Below are positions 1 to 11,067 of a stretch of 64,000 bases of DNA, in pieces. The notes beneath the pieces were generated by a model. The model did no database searches. It was not told the origin of the DNA and saw nothing but the letters and a program-made list of their open reading frames with translations. How positions within the stretch are numbered: position 1 is the first letter of the stretch; the number at the start of each line of letters is the position of its first letter. The translations under genes were made by a program, and so were the position numbers. The stretch is from positions 186,001 to 250,000 of the forward strand of contig NZ_SHNN01000001.1 of assembly GCF_026262625.1 (NCBI RefSeq), read 5' to 3'. Source of the DNA: Candidatus Litorirhabdus singularis. Its GTDB lineage: Bacteria > Pseudomonadota > Gammaproteobacteria > Pseudomonadales > Halieaceae.

Positions 1-416
1 ATACTGATCCCCACTAGCGCCATGGCCTTGGTACGTTGTTCGTCGCTGGTACTGTCAGCGACCAGCGCCATCACCGTGCTCGCAATGGCACCGGCGCCCT
101 GTATCAGGCGTCCGCCGATCAAACCATAAATACTATCGGCCTGGGCGGCCACAATACTGCCAATTCCAAACAGTACCAGTCCAAAGACAATGACCGGACG
201 GCGTCCGATACGGTCCGATACCAGGCCGAATGGAATCTGCAGCACAGCTTGCGCCAAGCCATAGGCACCCAACGCCACCCCAATCAGCAGCGGCGTGCTA
301 GCGCTGAAACTATCGCTATACAGCGCCAGCAGCGGCAACACCATGAACAAACCCAGCATACGGAAGCTATATAGCCCGGCCAGCGCCGCCACAGTGCGAC
401 GCTCCAGAGGCGTCAT
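1..416 (-). CDS. MFS transporter, N-terminal part (truncated by window edge)
   Basis: This is the first roughly 138 codons of a major facilitator superfamily permease, read from the reverse strand; the rest lies outside the window. The translation begins MTPLERRTVAALAGLYSFRM and contains two clear hydrophobic helices. These are followed by the family's loop 2-3 signature, DRIGRRPV, preceded by GLVS, and then a second-repeat style RLIQGAGA motif. The substrate cannot be told from this part. A GTG six codons upstream (434) is an alternative start; neither candidate has a convincing ribosome binding site. The gene is divergent from uvrA, the arrangement also seen in Pseudomonas, where this MFS gene lies between ssb and uvrA. 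Confidence 0.85.
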   Translation of the reverse strand, partial: MTPLERRTVAALAGLYSFRMLGLFMVLPLLALYSDSFSASTPLLIGVALGAYGLAQAVLQIPFGLVSDRIGRRPVIVFGLVLFGIGSIVAAQADSIYGLIGGRLIQGAGAIASTVMALVADSTSDEQRTKAMALVGIS

Positions 417-561
417 GGGGTTTTTGGTAATCACAGCAAACAGACCGACGGATGACAAATATAGGGGCGCGAATAGTAACAGCTTCGACTGTCAGACTCA
501 CCCCGACCGACACAGTAACCGGACAAAAGCATAAACAACCCTAAATAAACCCGCTTCGGCT

Positions 562-591
562 TTGCCTATACACAAGCTGGCGACTTATACT
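562..591 (+). promoter_or_regulatory. Probable sigma-70 promoter of uvrA
   Basis: TTGCCT (562-567) and TATACT (586-591) are separated by 18 bases, and the expected transcript start is about 20 bases before the uvrA ATG. No CTG-N10-CAG LexA box is visible between the two divergent genes, so SOS control of uvrA is not supported by this sequence. Confidence 0.45.
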
Positions 592-618
592 TTCCTGTTT
601 GGCGTTGGCATTATCACT

Positions 619-3477
619 ATGGACACTATTCAAGTCCGTGGGGCACGCACCCACAACCTGAAGAACATCGATCTGGACATTCCACGCGACAAACTCGTGG
701 TCATCACCGGACTGTCCGGCTCGGGCAAATCATCACTGGCTTTTGATACTCTCTACGCCGAGGGTCAGCGCCGCTACGTGGAGTCTCTATCCACCTACGC
801 GCGCCAATTCCTGTCCATGATGGAGAAGCCTGACGTCGATCATATCGAAGGTCTGTCACCGGCCATCTCTATCGAGCAGAAGTCGACGTCGCATAACCCG
901 CGCTCAACCGTGGGCACTATTACCGAGATCTATGACTATCTACGCCTGTTGTACGCTCGCATTGGCGACCCGCAGTGCCCTGACCACGGCGTTACACTGC
1001 AGGCGCAGACCGTCAGTCAGATGGTCGACGCCGTACTTGGCATGACCGAGGGCAGCAAATTAATGCTGTTGGCCCCAGTGATTCGTGAACGCAAGGGTGA
1101 GCACCTGCATGTGTTAGACGAATTGCGCGCTTCCGGCTTTGTGCGTGCCCGAATCGACGGCATTGTCACCGACCTGGACGACACCCCGGAACTGGACAAG
1201 AAAAAGAAACACACTATTGAGGTTGTTGTAGACCGTTTTAAAGTGCGCCCTGACCTCGGTATACGGCTGGCAGAATCCTTCGAAACCGCGCTGCAGCTGA
1301 CGGACGGAATAGCGGCCGTAAGCTATATGGACGGCGACGGTGAAGAAGTTCTATTTTCCGCCCGGTTCGCCTGCCCCAAATGCGGCCACAGCATCAGTGA
1401 ACTGGAACCCAAATTGTTCTCGTTCAATAACCCGGCAGGTGCCTGCCACGGTTGTGACGGTCTGGGGGTTAAACAGTATTTTGACGCAGAACGCATCGTC
1501 CAACACCCCGAGTCTAGCGTCGCCGAAGGCGCCATACGGGGTTGGGATCGTCGCAACGTCTACTACTTTCATATGCTGCGCTCCCTTTCAGAGCATTATA
1601 GTTTTGATATCGACAGCCCGTTTGAAAAGCTATCCAAACAGAACCAGCAGGTGATCCTCCACGGTAGTGGCAAAGAGGAAATCTGTTTTTCCTACATCAA
1701 TGATCGGGGCGACGTGTTCCAGCGCACCCACGCGTTTGAAGGCATTCTGCCCAATATGGAGCGCAGATACCGCGACACTGAATCACAGTCGGTGCGCGAG
1801 GAGTTAACTCGATTCATCAGCACCCAGCACTGCCCCGATTGCAACGGTACCCGCCTCTGTCGCGATGCCCGCCACGTGCTGGTAGATGGTCGCACCCTGC
1901 CCAGCATCACTACGCTGCCGGTTGGCGAAGCGCAGGACTACTTTGACAATCTGGCACTAACCGGACGCAAGGGTGAGATCGCCGACAAGATTCTCAAGGA
2001 ACTGCGCGCCCGTTATCGCTTTCTGGTGGATGTGGGGCTGAATTACCTAACCCTGAACCGCAGCGCCGAAACTCTGTCTGGCGGTGAAGCACAACGTATT
2101 CGTCTGGCTTCACAAATCGGTGCGGGACTGGTCGGGGTGATGTACATCCTTGATGAACCCTCCATCGGTCTGCATCAACGCGATAATTCACGGCTTTTAC
2201 GTACACTGACGCATCTGCGCGACCTGGGTAATACGGTATTGGTCGTTGAGCACGATGAAGACGCCATTCGCAGCGCCGATCACGTCATCGACATCGGCCC
2301 GGGCGCTGGCATTCGCGGCGGAGAAATCGTGGCGCAGGGTGACTACAAGGCCATTGTCGCCAACCCGGACTCTTTGACAGGTGCCTACCTCTCAGGCAGG
2401 CGCCGCATCGAAGTGCCAACCCAGCGTAACCCCTTCGACAAGAAAAAGTTGCTGCAGCTTAAAGGTGCCACTGGCAACAACTTACAAGGAGTCGACCTAC
2501 AGATTCCGGTGGGTCTGATGACCTGCATCACCGGGGTCTCTGGCAGCGGCAAGTCGACGTTGATTAACGCGACCCTATATCCACTGGCCGCTACTGAATT
2601 AAATGGTGCTACTACGCTCACGGCAGCGCCGCACAAAGCGATCAAGGGACTGGAGCATGTCGACAAATGCATCGATATCGACCAAAGTCCTATTGGCCGC
2701 ACACCGCGCTCTAATCCAGCCACCTATACTGGCATCTTTACCTCGATAAGAGACTTGTTCGCGGGTACACAAGAAGCCCGTTCCCGCGGCTATAAACCCG
2801 GTCGCTTCAGTTTCAACGTCAAAGGCGGCCGCTGTGAAGCCTGTCAGGGTGATGGTGTCACCAAAGTAGAGATGCATTTTCTGCCAGATATTTATGTGCC
2901 TTGCGATGTCTGCAAGGGCAAGCGGTACAACCGCGAGACACTGGAAATACTGTATAAGGGCAGGAATATTCACGAAGTGCTGGATATGACGGTTGAGAAC
3001 GCGCTGGAATTCTTCGAACCGGTACCCGCTATCGCCAAAAAACTGCAAACACTGATGGACGTTGGCCTTACCTACGTACGACTAGGCCAGTCCGCCACCA
3101 CCTTATCCGGGGGTGAGGCACAGCGGGTGAAATTGTCCCGCGAGCTTTCAAAACGCGATACCGGAAAGACTCTGTACATTTTGGACGAGCCCACCACCGG
3201 GTTACATTTCGAGGACATCAAACAACTGCTCGCAGTCCTGCATCGCCTAAGAGACCAAGGCAACACCATGATTATTATCGAGCACAACCTGGATGTGATC
3301 AAAACCGCTGACTGGATCGTCGATCTGGGACCTGAAGGCGGCAGTGGTGGTGGCGAGATCATTGCCACCGGCACCCCTGAGCAAGTCGGCGAAGTCGCTG
3401 GCTCTTATACCGGACAGTTCCTCAAGCCGGTTCTAGTCGCCGCTAAAGCGAGATCGTCTAAAGAGAAGGCTGCCTAG
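619..3477 (+). CDS. uvrA: UvrABC excinuclease subunit A
   Basis: UvrA is the damage-recognition ATPase of nucleotide excision repair; it dimerises, loads UvrB on lesions and then leaves. The 952-residue product matches the family length (E. coli 940). It carries two ABC ATPase modules: Walker [10 protein letters not shown] near residue 31 and GVSGSGKST near 641, each paired with an LSGGEAQR signature (about 488 and 830). Zinc-binding cysteines are present near 250 (CPKC and CHGC) and near 740 (CEAC and CDVC). The open frame extends upstream to 562, but ATG 619 gives the conserved family start [19 protein letters not shown]. The gene converges on rplQ, with a shared terminator between them. 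Confidence 0.98.
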   Translation: MDTIQVRGARTHNLKNIDLDIPRDKLVVITGLSGSGKSSLAFDTLYAEGQRRYVESLSTYARQFLSMMEKPDVDHIEGLSPAISIEQKSTSHNPRSTVGTITEIYDYLRLLYARIGDPQCPDHGVTLQAQTVSQMVDAVLGMTEGSKLMLLAPVIRERKGEHLHVLDELRASGFVRARIDGIVTDLDDTPELDKKKKHTIEVVVDRFKVRPDLGIRLAESFETALQLTDGIAAVSYMDGDGEEVLFSARFACPKCGHSISELEPKLFSFNNPAGACHGCDGLGVKQYFDAERIVQHPESSVAEGAIRGWDRRNVYYFHMLRSLSEHYSFDIDSPFEKLSKQNQQVILHGSGKEEICFSYINDRGDVFQRTHAFEGILPNMERRYRDTESQSVREELTRFISTQHCPDCNGTRLCRDARHVLVDGRTLPSITTLPVGEAQDYFDNLALTGRKGEIADKILKELRARYRFLVDVGLNYLTLNRSAETLSGGEAQRIRLASQIGAGLVGVMYILDEPSIGLHQRDNSRLLRTLTHLRDLGNTVLVVEHDEDAIRSADHVIDIGPGAGIRGGEIVAQGDYKAIVANPDSLTGAYLSGRRRIEVPTQRNPFDKKKLLQLKGATGNNLQGVDLQIPVGLMTCITGVSGSGKSTLINATLYPLAATELNGATTLTAAPHKAIKGLEHVDKCIDIDQSPIGRTPRSNPATYTGIFTSIRDLFAGTQEARSRGYKPGRFSFNVKGGRCEACQGDGVTKVEMHFLPDIYVPCDVCKGKRYNRETLEILYKGRNIHEVLDMTVENALEFFEPVPAIAKKLQTLMDVGLTYVRLGQSATTLSGGEAQRVKLSRELSKRDTGKTLYILDEPTTGLHFEDIKQLLAVLHRLRDQGNTMIIIEHNLDVIKTADWIVDLGPEGGSGGGEIIATGTPEQVGEVAGSYTGQFLKPVLVAAKARSSKEKAA

Positions 3478-3492
3478 AAAACAGACAGGCAC

Positions 3493-3521
3493 AAAAAAGC
3501 CGGGGCAAGCCCGGCTTCTTT
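3493..3521. terminator. Bidirectional terminator between uvrA and rplQ
   Basis: AAGCCGGG (3497-3504) pairs with CCCGGCTT (3510-3517) around a five-base loop. An A run lies on the left and a T-rich stretch on the right, so it can stop uvrA (+) and the alpha operon (-). A smaller AAGACC/GGTCTT hairpin follows at 3523-3538, abutting the rplQ stop. Confidence 0.85.
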
Positions 3522-3536
3522 CAAGACCCAAAGGTC

Positions 3537-3926
3537 TTAATCCTCGTCGTCCTCGACAATATCCACCTGCGGACGATCCACCAGCTCGACATAGGCCATA
3601 GGCGCTTTGTCGCCGGTACGGTAGCCGCACTTCATGATACGGATATAGCCACCTGGACGCTCCTGGTAGCGCGGACCCAGCTCAGTAAAGAGCTTGCCTA
3701 CAGCCGCCTTGTCGCGCAGCCGGTCAAACGCCAAACGACGATTAGCAACACTGTCCACCTTGGACAAGGTGATCAGGGGCTCTGCCACTCGGCGCAATTC
3801 TTTAGCCTTGGGCACAGTAGTCTTAATCAACTCATGCTCTACCAGCGAGGTAGCCATATTGCGAAACATCGCCTTACGGTGAGAGCTGTTCCGGTTTAAC
3901 TGACGTCCACTTTGACGATGGCGCAT
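3537..3926 (-). CDS. rplQ: 50S ribosomal protein L17
   Basis: L17 is a large-subunit protein near the exit-tunnel side. The 129-residue product opens with the family block [20 protein letters not shown] and keeps the conserved core through [20 protein letters not shown]. It ends in an acidic tail (VEDDED) typical of proteobacterial L17. It is the last gene of the alpha operon, 63 bases after rpoA, and is followed by the shared terminator. Confidence 0.98.
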   Translation of the reverse strand: MRHRQSGRQLNRNSSHRKAMFRNMATSLVEHELIKTTVPKAKELRRVAEPLITLSKVDSVANRRLAFDRLRDKAAVGKLFTELGPRYQERPGGYIRIMKCGYRTGDKAPMAYVELVDRPQVDIVEDDED

Positions 3927-3989
3927 TTTCCTGTCCTTTACTTCAGTGCTATCTCAGCACAATAACTTGGGGATACCGAGTACTGGCGA

Positions 3990-4994
3990 TTAAACGCTCA
4001 GTACCCGATCATCATTCTTAAGACTGGCGGGCGGCCAGTTATCCAAACGCATACCAAGCGACAAACCACGCGAGGCCAGTACGTCCTTGATCTCAGTCAG
4101 GGACTTCTTGCCAAGGTTAGGCGTCTTCAGCAGCTCTACTTCGGTACGCTGAACGAGATCGCCGATGTAGTAAATATTTTCCGCCTTCAGGCAGTTAGCT
4201 GAGCGAACGGTGAGCTCGAGGTCGTCGACCGGACGCAGCAGAATCGGATCAACTTCGTCTTCTTCAACCGCAGCTTCTTCCAGACGCTCACTTTCAAGGT
4301 CAACAAATACAGCCAACTGCTGCTGCAAGATAGTCGCTGCGCGACGAATCGCCTCTTCAGGATCTATAGTACCGTTGGTTTCCAGATCCAGAACCAGCTT
4401 GTCGAGGTCAGTACGCTGCTCTACACGAGCCGCTTCCACCACATATGACACGCGATTTACCGGACTGTAAGTAGCATCTAACTGCAGACGTCCGATAGAG
4501 CGAGTCTCTTCTTCGGGATTGTGACGACTATCAGCCGGCGAATAGCCACGGCCACGCGCAACGGTTAATGTCATGTTGATTTCAGCCGCACCATTGAGGT
4601 GACAGATGACATATTCGGGGTTACGAATTTCGACTTCGTGATCAACCTGAATATCACCCGCGGTTACAACACCTGGGCCCTTCTTGCTGAGCGTCAAGAC
4701 CGCTGAGTCTTTGCCGTCCATAACCAGGGCAACACCCTTGAGATTCAGCAGAATCTCAATGACGTCTTCCTGAACGCCTTCGATAGCGCTGTATTCGTGC
4801 AAAACACCTTCAATTTCGACTTCGGTGATTGCGCAACCGGGCATCGAAGACAGCAGAATGCGACGCAGCGCATTGCCCAGAGTGTGGCCAAAACCGCGCT
4901 CCAGTGGCTCCAGTGTTACCTGGGCACGTGAATCGCTAACCGCATTAACATTGATGAGACGAGGCGTCAAAAATTCGTTAACTGCAACTTGCAT
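3990..4994 (-). CDS. rpoA: RNA polymerase alpha subunit
   Basis: The alpha subunit dimerises to start RNA polymerase assembly and contacts UP elements and activators. The product is 334 residues (E. coli 329). The N-terminal domain runs to about residue 235 and includes the conserved [20 protein letters not shown] helix. A linker joins the C-terminal domain (about 250-334), which contains [14 protein letters not shown], the DNA-binding helix with the arginine equivalent to E. coli R265. The gene lies between rpsD and rplQ in the usual alpha-operon order, so S4 autoregulation of the operon would also affect it. Confidence 0.99.
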   Translation of the reverse strand: MQVAVNEFLTPRLINVNAVSDSRAQVTLEPLERGFGHTLGNALRRILLSSMPGCAITEVEIEGVLHEYSAIEGVQEDVIEILLNLKGVALVMDGKDSAVLTLSKKGPGVVTAGDIQVDHEVEIRNPEYVICHLNGAAEINMTLTVARGRGYSPADSRHNPEEETRSIGRLQLDATYSPVNRVSYVVEAARVEQRTDLDKLVLDLETNGTIDPEEAIRRAATILQQQLAVFVDLESERLEEAAVEEDEVDPILLRPVDDLELTVRSANCLKAENIYYIGDLVQRTEVELLKTPNLGKKSLTEIKDVLASRGLSLGMRLDNWPPASLKNDDRVLSV

Positions 4995-5030
4995 AGGAGT
5001 ACCTGTATATACGTTGATCCGTAGGATGGA

Positions 5031-5651
5031 TTACTTCGAGTACAACTCGACGATCAGGTTTTCATTGATCTCAGAGGTCAGATCGGCACGCTCGGGATAC
5101 GCTTTGAACGTACCCTCTACCTTGTCGTTATTAACCTCAATCCACTCGGGTTCGCCACGCTGGGCTGCCAGTGCAAGAGCCGACTGCACACGCAGCTGCT
5201 TCTTGGACTTTTCGCGCAGCGAAATGATATCGCCCGGGTTCACCTGGTAAGAAGCGATGTTAACGCTCACGCCGTTAACCAGGATAGCGCGGTGAGATAC
5301 CAGCTGACGCGACTCAGCGCGAGTGGCGCCAAAGCCCATGCGATAAACGACGTTATCCAGACGTGATTCCAGCAGGCGCAAAAGGTTTTCACCAGTCGCT
5401 CCACGCTGTCTTGCTGCTTCTTTATAGTAGTTACGGAACTGCTTTTCCAGCACGCCGTAGATGCGACGTACTTTCTGCTTCTCGCGCAACTGTACGCCGT
5501 AATCAGACAGACGACCGCGACGGGCGCCATGCTGACCAGGTGCGTTTTCTGCCTTACACTTACTCTCCAGTGAGCGCACACCACTTTTCAGGAACAGATC
5601 CGTTCCTTCGCGACGCGCGAGCTTGCACTTGGGTCCAATATATCTAGCCAT
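5031..5651 (-). CDS. rpsD: 30S ribosomal protein S4
   Basis: S4 is a primary 16S rRNA binder that starts 30S assembly, and in enterics it is the translational repressor of the alpha operon. At 206 residues it matches E. coli. It starts [19 protein letters not shown] and carries the S4 RNA-binding domain (about 95-155) with [11 protein letters not shown]. The N-terminal zinc-cysteine cluster is not present, so this is the C-minus form usual in gammaproteobacteria. It is followed 36 bases later by rpoA. Confidence 0.98.
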   Translation of the reverse strand: MARYIGPKCKLARREGTDLFLKSGVRSLESKCKAENAPGQHGARRGRLSDYGVQLREKQKVRRIYGVLEKQFRNYYKEAARQRGATGENLLRLLESRLDNVVYRMGFGATRAESRQLVSHRAILVNGVSVNIASYQVNPGDIISLREKSKKQLRVQSALALAAQRGEPEWIEVNNDKVEGTFKAYPERADLTSEINENLIVELYSK

Positions 5652-5669
5652 AGTCTTGTCCTGCCTGCT

Positions 5670-6062
5670 CTATACGCGACGTTTTTTCGGGGGGCGACAA
5701 CCGTTATGCGGTACCGGTGTCACGTCAGTAATATTGCCAATCTTGTAGCCGCAGTTGTTAAGTGCGCGAACCGCAGACTCGCGGCCTGGGCCGGGGCCCT
5801 TGACCTGCACGTCCAGATTCTGCAAACCGTATTCCTTGGCCGCTTCACCAGCGCGTTCGGCTGCTACCTGCGCAGCAAACGGGGTGCTCTTACGCGAACC
5901 ACGGAAGCCAGAGCCACCGGCGGTTGCCCAACTCAGAGTGTTACCCTGACGATCGGTTATGGTGATGATGGTGTTGTTGAAAGAGGCATGTACATGCGCA
6001 ATGCCGTCAACAACGGTCTTGGTAATCTTTTTACGAGTGCCTTTGGCACCTGGCTTAGCCAT
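5670..6062 (-). CDS. rpsK: 30S ribosomal protein S11
   Basis: S11 lies on the 30S platform near the mRNA exit channel. The product has 130 residues (E. coli 129). It contains the family core THASFNNT-like [17 protein letters not shown] and the basic C-terminus [10 protein letters not shown]. The open frame extends nine codons upstream, but ATG 6062 gives the family N-terminus [12 protein letters not shown] and has an AGGAAG ribosome binding site just ahead. It is separated from rpsM by 133 bases that contain a CTGCAC/GTGCAG hairpin (6089-6104). Confidence 0.97.
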   Translation of the reverse strand: MAKPGAKGTRKKITKTVVDGIAHVHASFNNTIITITDRQGNTLSWATAGGSGFRGSRKSTPFAAQVAAERAGEAAKEYGLQNLDVQVKGPGPGRESAVRALNNCGYKIGNITDVTPVPHNGCRPPKKRRV

Positions 6063-6195
6063 AGTTACTTCCTGTTTTAATATCAACACTGCACTTAGGT
6101 GCAGCTACACTAAAAATAATTCGTTCTTTCTATAGGTTAGTGATTTAGCGTCACTGACTCCTCTACAAGGCAGATGCCCTGAGCGGTTTTATAGA

Positions 6196-6552
6196 TTACC
6201 GACGAATTGGCTTGCGCGGCCCCTTACGGGTACGAGCATTGGTTTTGGTACGCTGACCACGCAGCGGCAAACCGCGACGATGGCGCAGACCACGGTTACA
6301 GCCCAGATCCATCAATCGCTTGATGTTCATGGACAATTCACGACGTAAATCGCCTTCCACAGTCAGCTTGCCAACTTCTGTACGCAGCGCGTCCATTTCT
6401 ACTTCAGTCAGTTCCCCGATCTTGGTATCTTCACCGACCTTAGTCGCGGCACACAGACTACGCGCCTGAGTACGGCCTACACCGTAGATGTAGGTCAGTG
6501 AAATCACAGCATGCTTGTGATCAGGTATATTGACACCGGCTATACGAGCCAT
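6196..6552 (-). CDS. rpsM: 30S ribosomal protein S13
   Basis: S13 sits in the 30S head and touches the P-site tRNA and L5. The start at 6552 gives [19 protein letters not shown] and 118 residues, exactly the E. coli length; the longer frame adds only two residues. It keeps the helix-hairpin-helix segment and the basic tail [18 protein letters not shown]. It is the first gene of the alpha operon, preceded by its own promoter and a leader of about 100 bases. Confidence 0.98.
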   Translation of the reverse strand: MARIAGVNIPDHKHAVISLTYIYGVGRTQARSLCAATKVGEDTKIGELTEVEMDALRTEVGKLTVEGDLRRELSMNIKRLMDLGCNRGLRHRRGLPLRGQRTKTNARTRKGPRKPIRR

Positions 6553-6660
6553 TAACACTCTCCATTTACTATCACTGCCTTGCGGCGACCTGTTGCCAAC
6601 GCAACTGGTAACTTCACTAGCCCATCATCCTTACTGCAGACGAGGGTGCGACGCGAAAGG
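6553..6660 (-). promoter_or_regulatory. Alpha-operon leader (candidate S4-binding site)
   Basis: About 100 transcribed, untranslated bases separate the alpha promoter from the rpsM start. In E. coli the equivalent leader folds into a nested pseudoknot that S4 binds to repress the operon. The position and length fit that role here, but I could not verify the fold by eye. It ends with a good GGAGAG ribosome binding site before rpsM. Confidence 0.5.
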
Positions 6661-6666
6661 CGCAGC

Positions 6667-6695
6667 ATTCTAGCGATACAAGACACAAAAATCAA
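6667..6695 (-). promoter_or_regulatory. Alpha-operon promoter (rpsM)
   Basis: TTGATT (6690-6695) and TAGAAT (6667-6672) are spaced by exactly 17 bases, followed by a GCTGCGCC discriminator. It lies between rpmJ and rpsM on the same strand. The -10 is the same hexamer used ahead of rpsJ, rpsL and tRNA-Thr(TGT) in this window. Confidence 0.8.
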
Positions 6696-6717
6696 CTTCG
6701 GAAAAATCCGCAGCCTG

Positions 6718-6834
6718 TTAACCCTGACGCTGCTTATGACGGGGCTCTACGCTACATATCACGCGAACCACACCTTTACGGCGAACAATTTTACAGTTTC
6801 TGCACATCTTCTTTACGGAAGCACGTACTTTCAT
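6718..6834 (-). CDS. rpmJ: 50S ribosomal protein L36
   Basis: A 38-codon gene encodes the smallest large-subunit protein. The translation begins [20 protein letters not shown] and ends in EPRHKQRQG, so it is complete. It keeps the zinc ligands C11, C14, C27 and H33 (the C-plus form). It lies 14 bases after secY, in its usual place at the end of the spc gene set, before the alpha promoter. Confidence 0.97.
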   Translation of the reverse strand: MKVRASVKKMCRNCKIVRRKGVVRVICSVEPRHKQRQG

Positions 6835-6848
6835 CAGTCTTACTCCAA

Positions 6849-8183
6849 TCACCGGACGCGTCCGGATCCTCCAATATTCTTCAAGTTGGCCTTCTTCATG
6901 ACCGACTCATACTGTTGTGACATCAAGTGACTTTGCACCTGAGCCATAAAGTCCATAACCACCACGACCACAATCAGTAGTGAGGTGCCGCCCAGGTAAA
7001 AGGGCACGTTCCAAAACACCACCAGAAACTGTGGCAGCAAACACACCAGCGCGATGTAAGCGGAACCGAACACAGTAAGACGGGTCAACACGCCGTCAAT
7101 ATACGTAGCTGTTTGCGGACCCGGGCGAATACCCGGTACAAACGCACCCGAGCGCTTCAGGTTGTCCGCAACTTCTTCCGGGTTGAACATCAACGCGGTG
7201 TAGAAGAAGCAGAAGAAGACAATCAATACGGTAAACAGCAAGATATTCAATGGCTGACCGGGGCCAATTGCCAGCGCTACTTCCTGTAGCCACTCAGATC
7301 CACCGTCGCCACTGCTACCGAACCACTGCGCGATGGAGGCAGGGAAGAGCAAAATACTGCTGGCAAAAATCGCCGGGATAACGCCCGCCATATTAACCTT
7401 CAGCGGCAGATGGCTACTTTGCGCCTGATACTGCCGACGGCCCTGCTGTCGCTTGGCGTAGTTAACCGTAATACGACGCTGACCACGCTCAATAAAGATG
7501 ATCATGTAGATAACGGCAATTGCCAGTACCAATATAAACAGCAATACCAGAATGTTAAGTTCACCTTGCCGCGCAGATTCCAGCGACTGGCCAATGGCTG
7601 ACGGTAATCCCGCAACAATACCTGCAAAGATCAGTAACGATATTCCGTTGCCTACGCCCTTCTCGGTTATCTGCTCGCCCAGCCACATCATGAAAACGGC
7701 ACCAGTAACTAACGATACAATCGCGATGATAAAGAACAGCGGGGTTACGCTGTAAGCCATACCCTGATTTGCCATACCAACAGACATACCCGTGGCCTGA
7801 ACAATAGCCAACACGACTGTGAGGTAACGCGTGTACTGACTGATCTTACGCCGGCCCGACTCGCCTTCTTTTTTCAGCTGCTCCAGCTGAGGCGTCACGG
7901 CAGACATCAGCTGCATAATAATAGACGCTGATATATAGGGCATGATGCCCAGCGCCAGAATACTCATACGCTCCAGCGCACCGCCACTGAACATATTCGC
8001 CAAACCCAGGATGGTGCCCTGATTCTGATCAAACAGCGCGGCAATCTGAGCGGGGTTTATGCCTGGCACCGGAATATGGGTGCCTATGCGATACACAATG
8101 ATCGCCATCAGAACAAAGCGAAGGCGAGCAAACAGCTCGCCTAGTCCTGCGGTATTAACCCCGGCTGGAAGAGGACGTCCCAT
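6849..8183 (-). CDS. secY: Preprotein translocase channel subunit SecY
   Basis: SecY forms the central channel of the SecYEG translocon in the inner membrane. The 444-residue product shows ten hydrophobic segments. It starts in the conserved amphipathic helix ([21 protein letters not shown]) and contains the plug and pore region IPVPGINP. The cytoplasmic loop with [15 protein letters not shown] and the later [23 protein letters not shown] are SecA/ribosome-contact signatures. The start ATG abuts the rplO stop. The other channel subunit gene, secE, is also in this window. Confidence 0.98.
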   Translation of the reverse strand: MGRPLPAGVNTAGLGELFARLRFVLMAIIVYRIGTHIPVPGINPAQIAALFDQNQGTILGLANMFSGGALERMSILALGIMPYISASIIMQLMSAVTPQLEQLKKEGESGRRKISQYTRYLTVVLAIVQATGMSVGMANQGMAYSVTPLFFIIAIVSLVTGAVFMMWLGEQITEKGVGNGISLLIFAGIVAGLPSAIGQSLESARQGELNILVLLFILVLAIAVIYMIIFIERGQRRITVNYAKRQQGRRQYQAQSSHLPLKVNMAGVIPAIFASSILLFPASIAQWFGSSGDGGSEWLQEVALAIGPGQPLNILLFTVLIVFFCFFYTALMFNPEEVADNLKRSGAFVPGIRPGPQTATYIDGVLTRLTVFGSAYIALVCLLPQFLVVFWNVPFYLGGTSLLIVVVVVMDFMAQVQSHLMSQQYESVMKKANLKNIGGSGRVR

Positions 8184-8630
8184 TTAGTCTTCGACCTTGC
8201 CGCCAGCTTTCTCTATGGCCTCACGGGCGCCCTTGGTGATGGCAATTCCCTGCAGGCTCACAGCCTTTGTCACTTCACCGGACAAGAATACGCGTGCTCG
8301 CAGCACGTCATCCTTGACCACATCAGCGCGTTTCAGCGCATCCAGATCGATGACGTCGGCGTCCACACAATTCAACTCGGACAAGCGCACTTGCGCTGTA
8401 GTACGAGCCATGCGCGAAGTAAAACCATACTTCGGCAGACGCTTTTGCAAGGGCATCTGACCGCCCTCAAAACCCGGACGAATCGAACCACCGGAGCGTG
8501 CCTTCTGTCCTTTATGACCGCGACCACAGGTCTTACCTGTACCACTGCCTATACCACGACCTACGCGCTTGGAATCCTTGCGTGCGCCGGGAGCAGGACT
8601 GAGGGTATTTAAACGTAATGTCTCACTCAT
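8184..8630 (-). CDS. rplO: 50S ribosomal protein L15
   Basis: L15 is a late-assembly large-subunit protein. The 148-residue product (E. coli 144) carries the family's glycine-rich basic N-terminus: [20 protein letters not shown] followed by [20 protein letters not shown]. The C-terminal globular part ends in the usual [11 protein letters not shown]. It directly abuts secY and follows rpmD by five bases, so it is translationally coupled within the spc set. Confidence 0.97.
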   Translation of the reverse strand: MSETLRLNTLSPAPGARKDSKRVGRGIGSGTGKTCGRGHKGQKARSGGSIRPGFEGGQMPLQKRLPKYGFTSRMARTTAQVRLSELNCVDADVIDLDALKRADVVKDDVLRARVFLSGEVTKAVSLQGIAITKGAREAIEKAGGKVED

Positions 8631-8635
8631 AGTCC

Positions 8636-8818
8636 TTAATCCTCAACTCGTATCAGGTAATGAACTTTATTGATCATGCCGCGCACAGAGGGAGTGTCCT
8701 CCACCTCGACGGTGTGACCGATACGACGCAAACCCAACCCTGCAACACATGCCTTATGATTTTTCAGGCGCCCGTGCGAGCTGCGTACTTGCGTGACTTT
8801 AACTGTAGCTTTTGCCAT
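8636..8818 (-). CDS. rpmD: 50S ribosomal protein L30
   Basis: This is the 60-residue short bacterial L30 (E. coli 59). The fold signature [20 protein letters not shown] is followed by [20 protein letters not shown]. It lies between rpsE and rplO, the canonical spc position. Nothing is unusual in length or sequence. Confidence 0.96.
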   Translation of the reverse strand: MAKATVKVTQVRSSHGRLKNHKACVAGLGLRRIGHTVEVEDTPSVRGMINKVHYLIRVED

Positions 8819-8855
8819 GACTTAACCAATCCTGGTCTGAATAATTCAAACAGTC

Positions 8856-9368
8856 TTAATTCAAAATTTCTTCGACAGTCTTACCGCGCTTGGCAGCAAC
8901 ACCTTCGGGCGAGACCATGGTCTGCAGACCCTTAAAAGTAGCCCGTACCACGTTTACCGGGTTGGTAGAGCCGTAACACTTGGCCAGTACGTTATGTACT
9001 CCGGCGATTTCCAATACCGCTCGCATCGCACCACCAGCAATAACGCCGGTACCTTCAGACGCTGGCTGCATATATATCTTTGATGCACCGTGGTTAGCTT
9101 TAATCGGGTACTGAATCGTGCCGCTGTCCAGCTGAACCTGGATCATGTTGCGACGCGCGTTCTCCATAGCCTTCTGAATGGCGACAGGCACTTCACGCGC
9201 TTTACCGCGACCGTAACCAACCTTGCCATTGCCGTCACCTACCACACACAGGGCAGTGAAACCGAATATACGTCCACCTTTGACAACCTTGGCGACACGG
9301 TTAACCTGAACCAGCTTCTCTTGCAGGCCTTCGGAATTGTCGTCTTTCTTGCGATCGTTGTAAGCCAT
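8856..9368 (-). CDS. rpsE: 30S ribosomal protein S5
   Basis: S5 helps decoding accuracy and the mRNA helicase activity at the 30S entry. The product has 170 residues (E. coli 167). The double-stranded-RNA-binding N-domain includes [20 protein letters not shown]. The C-domain includes the glycine-rich [20 protein letters not shown] and ends TVEEIL. It is preceded by rplR with an 11-base gap. Confidence 0.98.
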   Translation of the reverse strand: MAYNDRKKDDNSEGLQEKLVQVNRVAKVVKGGRIFGFTALCVVGDGNGKVGYGRGKAREVPVAIQKAMENARRNMIQVQLDSGTIQYPIKANHGASKIYMQPASEGTGVIAGGAMRAVLEIAGVHNVLAKCYGSTNPVNVVRATFKGLQTMVSPEGVAAKRGKTVEEILN

Positions 9369-9379
9369 AGTGGTAAACC

Positions 9380-9730
9380 CTAGAATTCCAATCCATTTTC
9401 ACGAGCAGCGTCGGCCAGTGCCTTGACCCTACCGTGATACTTGAAGCCAGAGCGGTCAAATGCCACGCTCTCGATGCCAGCGGCCTTGGCACGCTCGGCA
9501 ACCAACTTACCTACTTCCGCCGCAGCGCCTACGTTGCCGGTGCTGCCACCGCGCAAGCTGCTGTCCAACGTAGAGGCACTAGCCAATACGCGGTCTCCGC
9601 TAGGAGCCAGAACCTGCGCATAAATATGGCGAGGCGTACGGTGCACACTCAGGCGATTAACACCCAGATCACGAATCTTAGCTCGTGCACGCCGTGCTCG
9701 GCGCAGTCTTGAATCATTTTTAGCGCTCAT
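9380..9730 (-). CDS. rplR: 50S ribosomal protein L18
   Basis: L18 binds 5S rRNA together with L5 and L25. The 116-residue product (E. coli 117) has the expected basic N-terminus ([20 protein letters not shown]) and the core [20 protein letters not shown]. It ends [20 protein letters not shown] then NGLEF, the invariant tail. It lies eight bases after rplF. Confidence 0.97.
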   Translation of the reverse strand: MSAKNDSRLRRARRARAKIRDLGVNRLSVHRTPRHIYAQVLAPSGDRVLASASTLDSSLRGGSTGNVGAAAEVGKLVAERAKAAGIESVAFDRSGFKYHGRVKALADAARENGLEF

Positions 9731-9738
9731 AACTATAC

Positions 9739-10266
9739 CTACTTCTTCTTGGCTTCCTTACGACGGACGTACTCATCCGCGTAGCGAACACCTTTGCCCT
9801 TATAAGGCTCCGGCGGACGGAAGGCGCGAATTTCTGCCGCTGCCTGGCCCACGGCCTGCTTGTCTATACCTTTTACTATAATTTCAGTCTGACTCGGTGT
9901 CTCCGCAGACAACCCTTCTGGCAACTCGTATACAACCGGATGCGAGAAACCCAGGGACAGGTTCAACGACTTACCCTGCGAAGCCACACGATAACCAACG
10001 CCGTTGAGAACCAGCTTCTTCTCCCAGCCTTCACTAACGCCTAACACCATGTTATTAACCAGCGCACGAGTGGTGCCGGACATAGCGATGCCTTTCTTGT
10101 TGCGGGCTGCGAAAGTCAAAGAACCTTCTTCTTGCTTGATCTCAACATCCTGATGGACGGTCAAATCAAGCGAACCTTTACCACCCTTTATGGAGAAAGC
10201 CTGGCCGTCAATTTTGACTTCCACTCCCTTAGGCAGGTTTACTGGACTACTTGCGACTCTGGACAT
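9739..10266 (-). CDS. rplF: 50S ribosomal protein L6
   Basis: L6 lies near the factor-binding site and the sarcin-ricin loop. At 175 residues (E. coli 177) it shows the two duplicated domains. The second contains [20 protein letters not shown] and the hallmark [20 protein letters not shown]. It follows rpsH by 29 bases. Confidence 0.98.
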   Translation of the reverse strand: MSRVASSPVNLPKGVEVKIDGQAFSIKGGKGSLDLTVHQDVEIKQEEGSLTFAARNKKGIAMSGTTRALVNNMVLGVSEGWEKKLVLNGVGYRVASQGKSLNLSLGFSHPVVYELPEGLSAETPSQTEIIVKGIDKQAVGQAAAEIRAFRPPEPYKGKGVRYADEYVRRKEAKKK

Positions 10267-10295
10267 AGTGAACGCTCTTCAAAAAATTCTTGATT

Positions 10296-10691
10296 CTAAA
10301 ATACGGTGCAAAGTACTTCGCCGCCGATACCAGCTTCACGAGCTGCACGATCTGTCATCACACCTTTACTGGTAGATATAATGGCGACACCAAGTCCACT
10401 GCGGACACTAGGCAAATCACCTTTACCAGAATAAGAGCGCAAACCAGGTCGGCTAGCACGGTCAATTTCTGCAATAACCGGCTTCCCTTCAAAGTACTTC
10501 AGTTCTACACGAATAGTGGGCTTGCCTGCGCTTTCAACACTAGCGTAATCGGCAATATAACCTTCGTCCTTTAACACAGCACATACAGCTGCTTTAACAT
10601 TTGCCGCCGGAAAGTCTACGGTGGGCTTGCCCGCCATCTGCGCATTGCGAATTCGGGTCAGCATATCTGCCAGGGGATCTTGCATGGTCAT
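10296..10691 (-). CDS. rpsH: 30S ribosomal protein S8
   Basis: S8 is a primary 16S rRNA binder and, in E. coli, the translational repressor of the spc operon through a site at rplE. The 131-residue product (E. coli 130) starts [20 protein letters not shown]. It has the conserved C-terminal RNA-binding segment with [20 protein letters not shown] and ends GGEVLCTVF. Confidence 0.98.
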   Translation of the reverse strand: MTMQDPLADMLTRIRNAQMAGKPTVDFPAANVKAAVCAVLKDEGYIADYASVESAGKPTIRVELKYFEGKPVIAEIDRASRPGLRSYSGKGDLPSVRSGLGVAIISTSKGVMTDRAAREAGIGGEVLCTVF

Positions 10692-10741
10692 AATTCGTTA
10701 CTCTTCTCTCAACTTTTGGCTCTGAAACAACTCAGGGCTAA

Positions 10742-11047
10742 TTACCAGCTGGCCTTGACCAGACCGGGCACATCACCGCGCATTGCTGCTTCACGCAACT
10801 TATTACGGCACAGACCAAACTTACGATAAACACCATGTGGGCGGCCGGTAATCTGGCACCGAGCACGCTGGCGCACTGGGCTAGCATCGCGAGGCAGTTT
10901 CTGAAACTTGACCTGCGCATCCCACTTTTCTTCATCACTTGCGTCAACGCTACTCAGAATTGCTTTCAACTCTGCGCGCTTAGCTGCAAATTTTGCCACG
11001 GTACGCGTCCGTTTGTGCTCACGCGCTATCATCGATTTCTTAGCCAT
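10742..11047 (-). CDS. rpsN: 30S ribosomal protein S14
   Basis: S14 binds the 30S head. At 101 residues this is the long form without the zinc cysteine set, as in E. coli. The C-terminus contains the invariant [20 protein letters not shown] followed by [18 protein letters not shown]. It is located between rplE and rpsH in spc order. Confidence 0.98.
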   Translation of the reverse strand: MAKKSMIAREHKRTRTVAKFAAKRAELKAILSSVDASDEEKWDAQVKFQKLPRDASPVRQRARCQITGRPHGVYRKFGLCRNKLREAAMRGDVPGLVKASW

Positions 11048-11067
11048 CTGTATCGAGCCTCTTTTTA

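Noticed and set aside
440..618. LexA/SOS box before uvrA
   Set aside because: No CTG-N10-CAG palindrome was found in the divergent gap.
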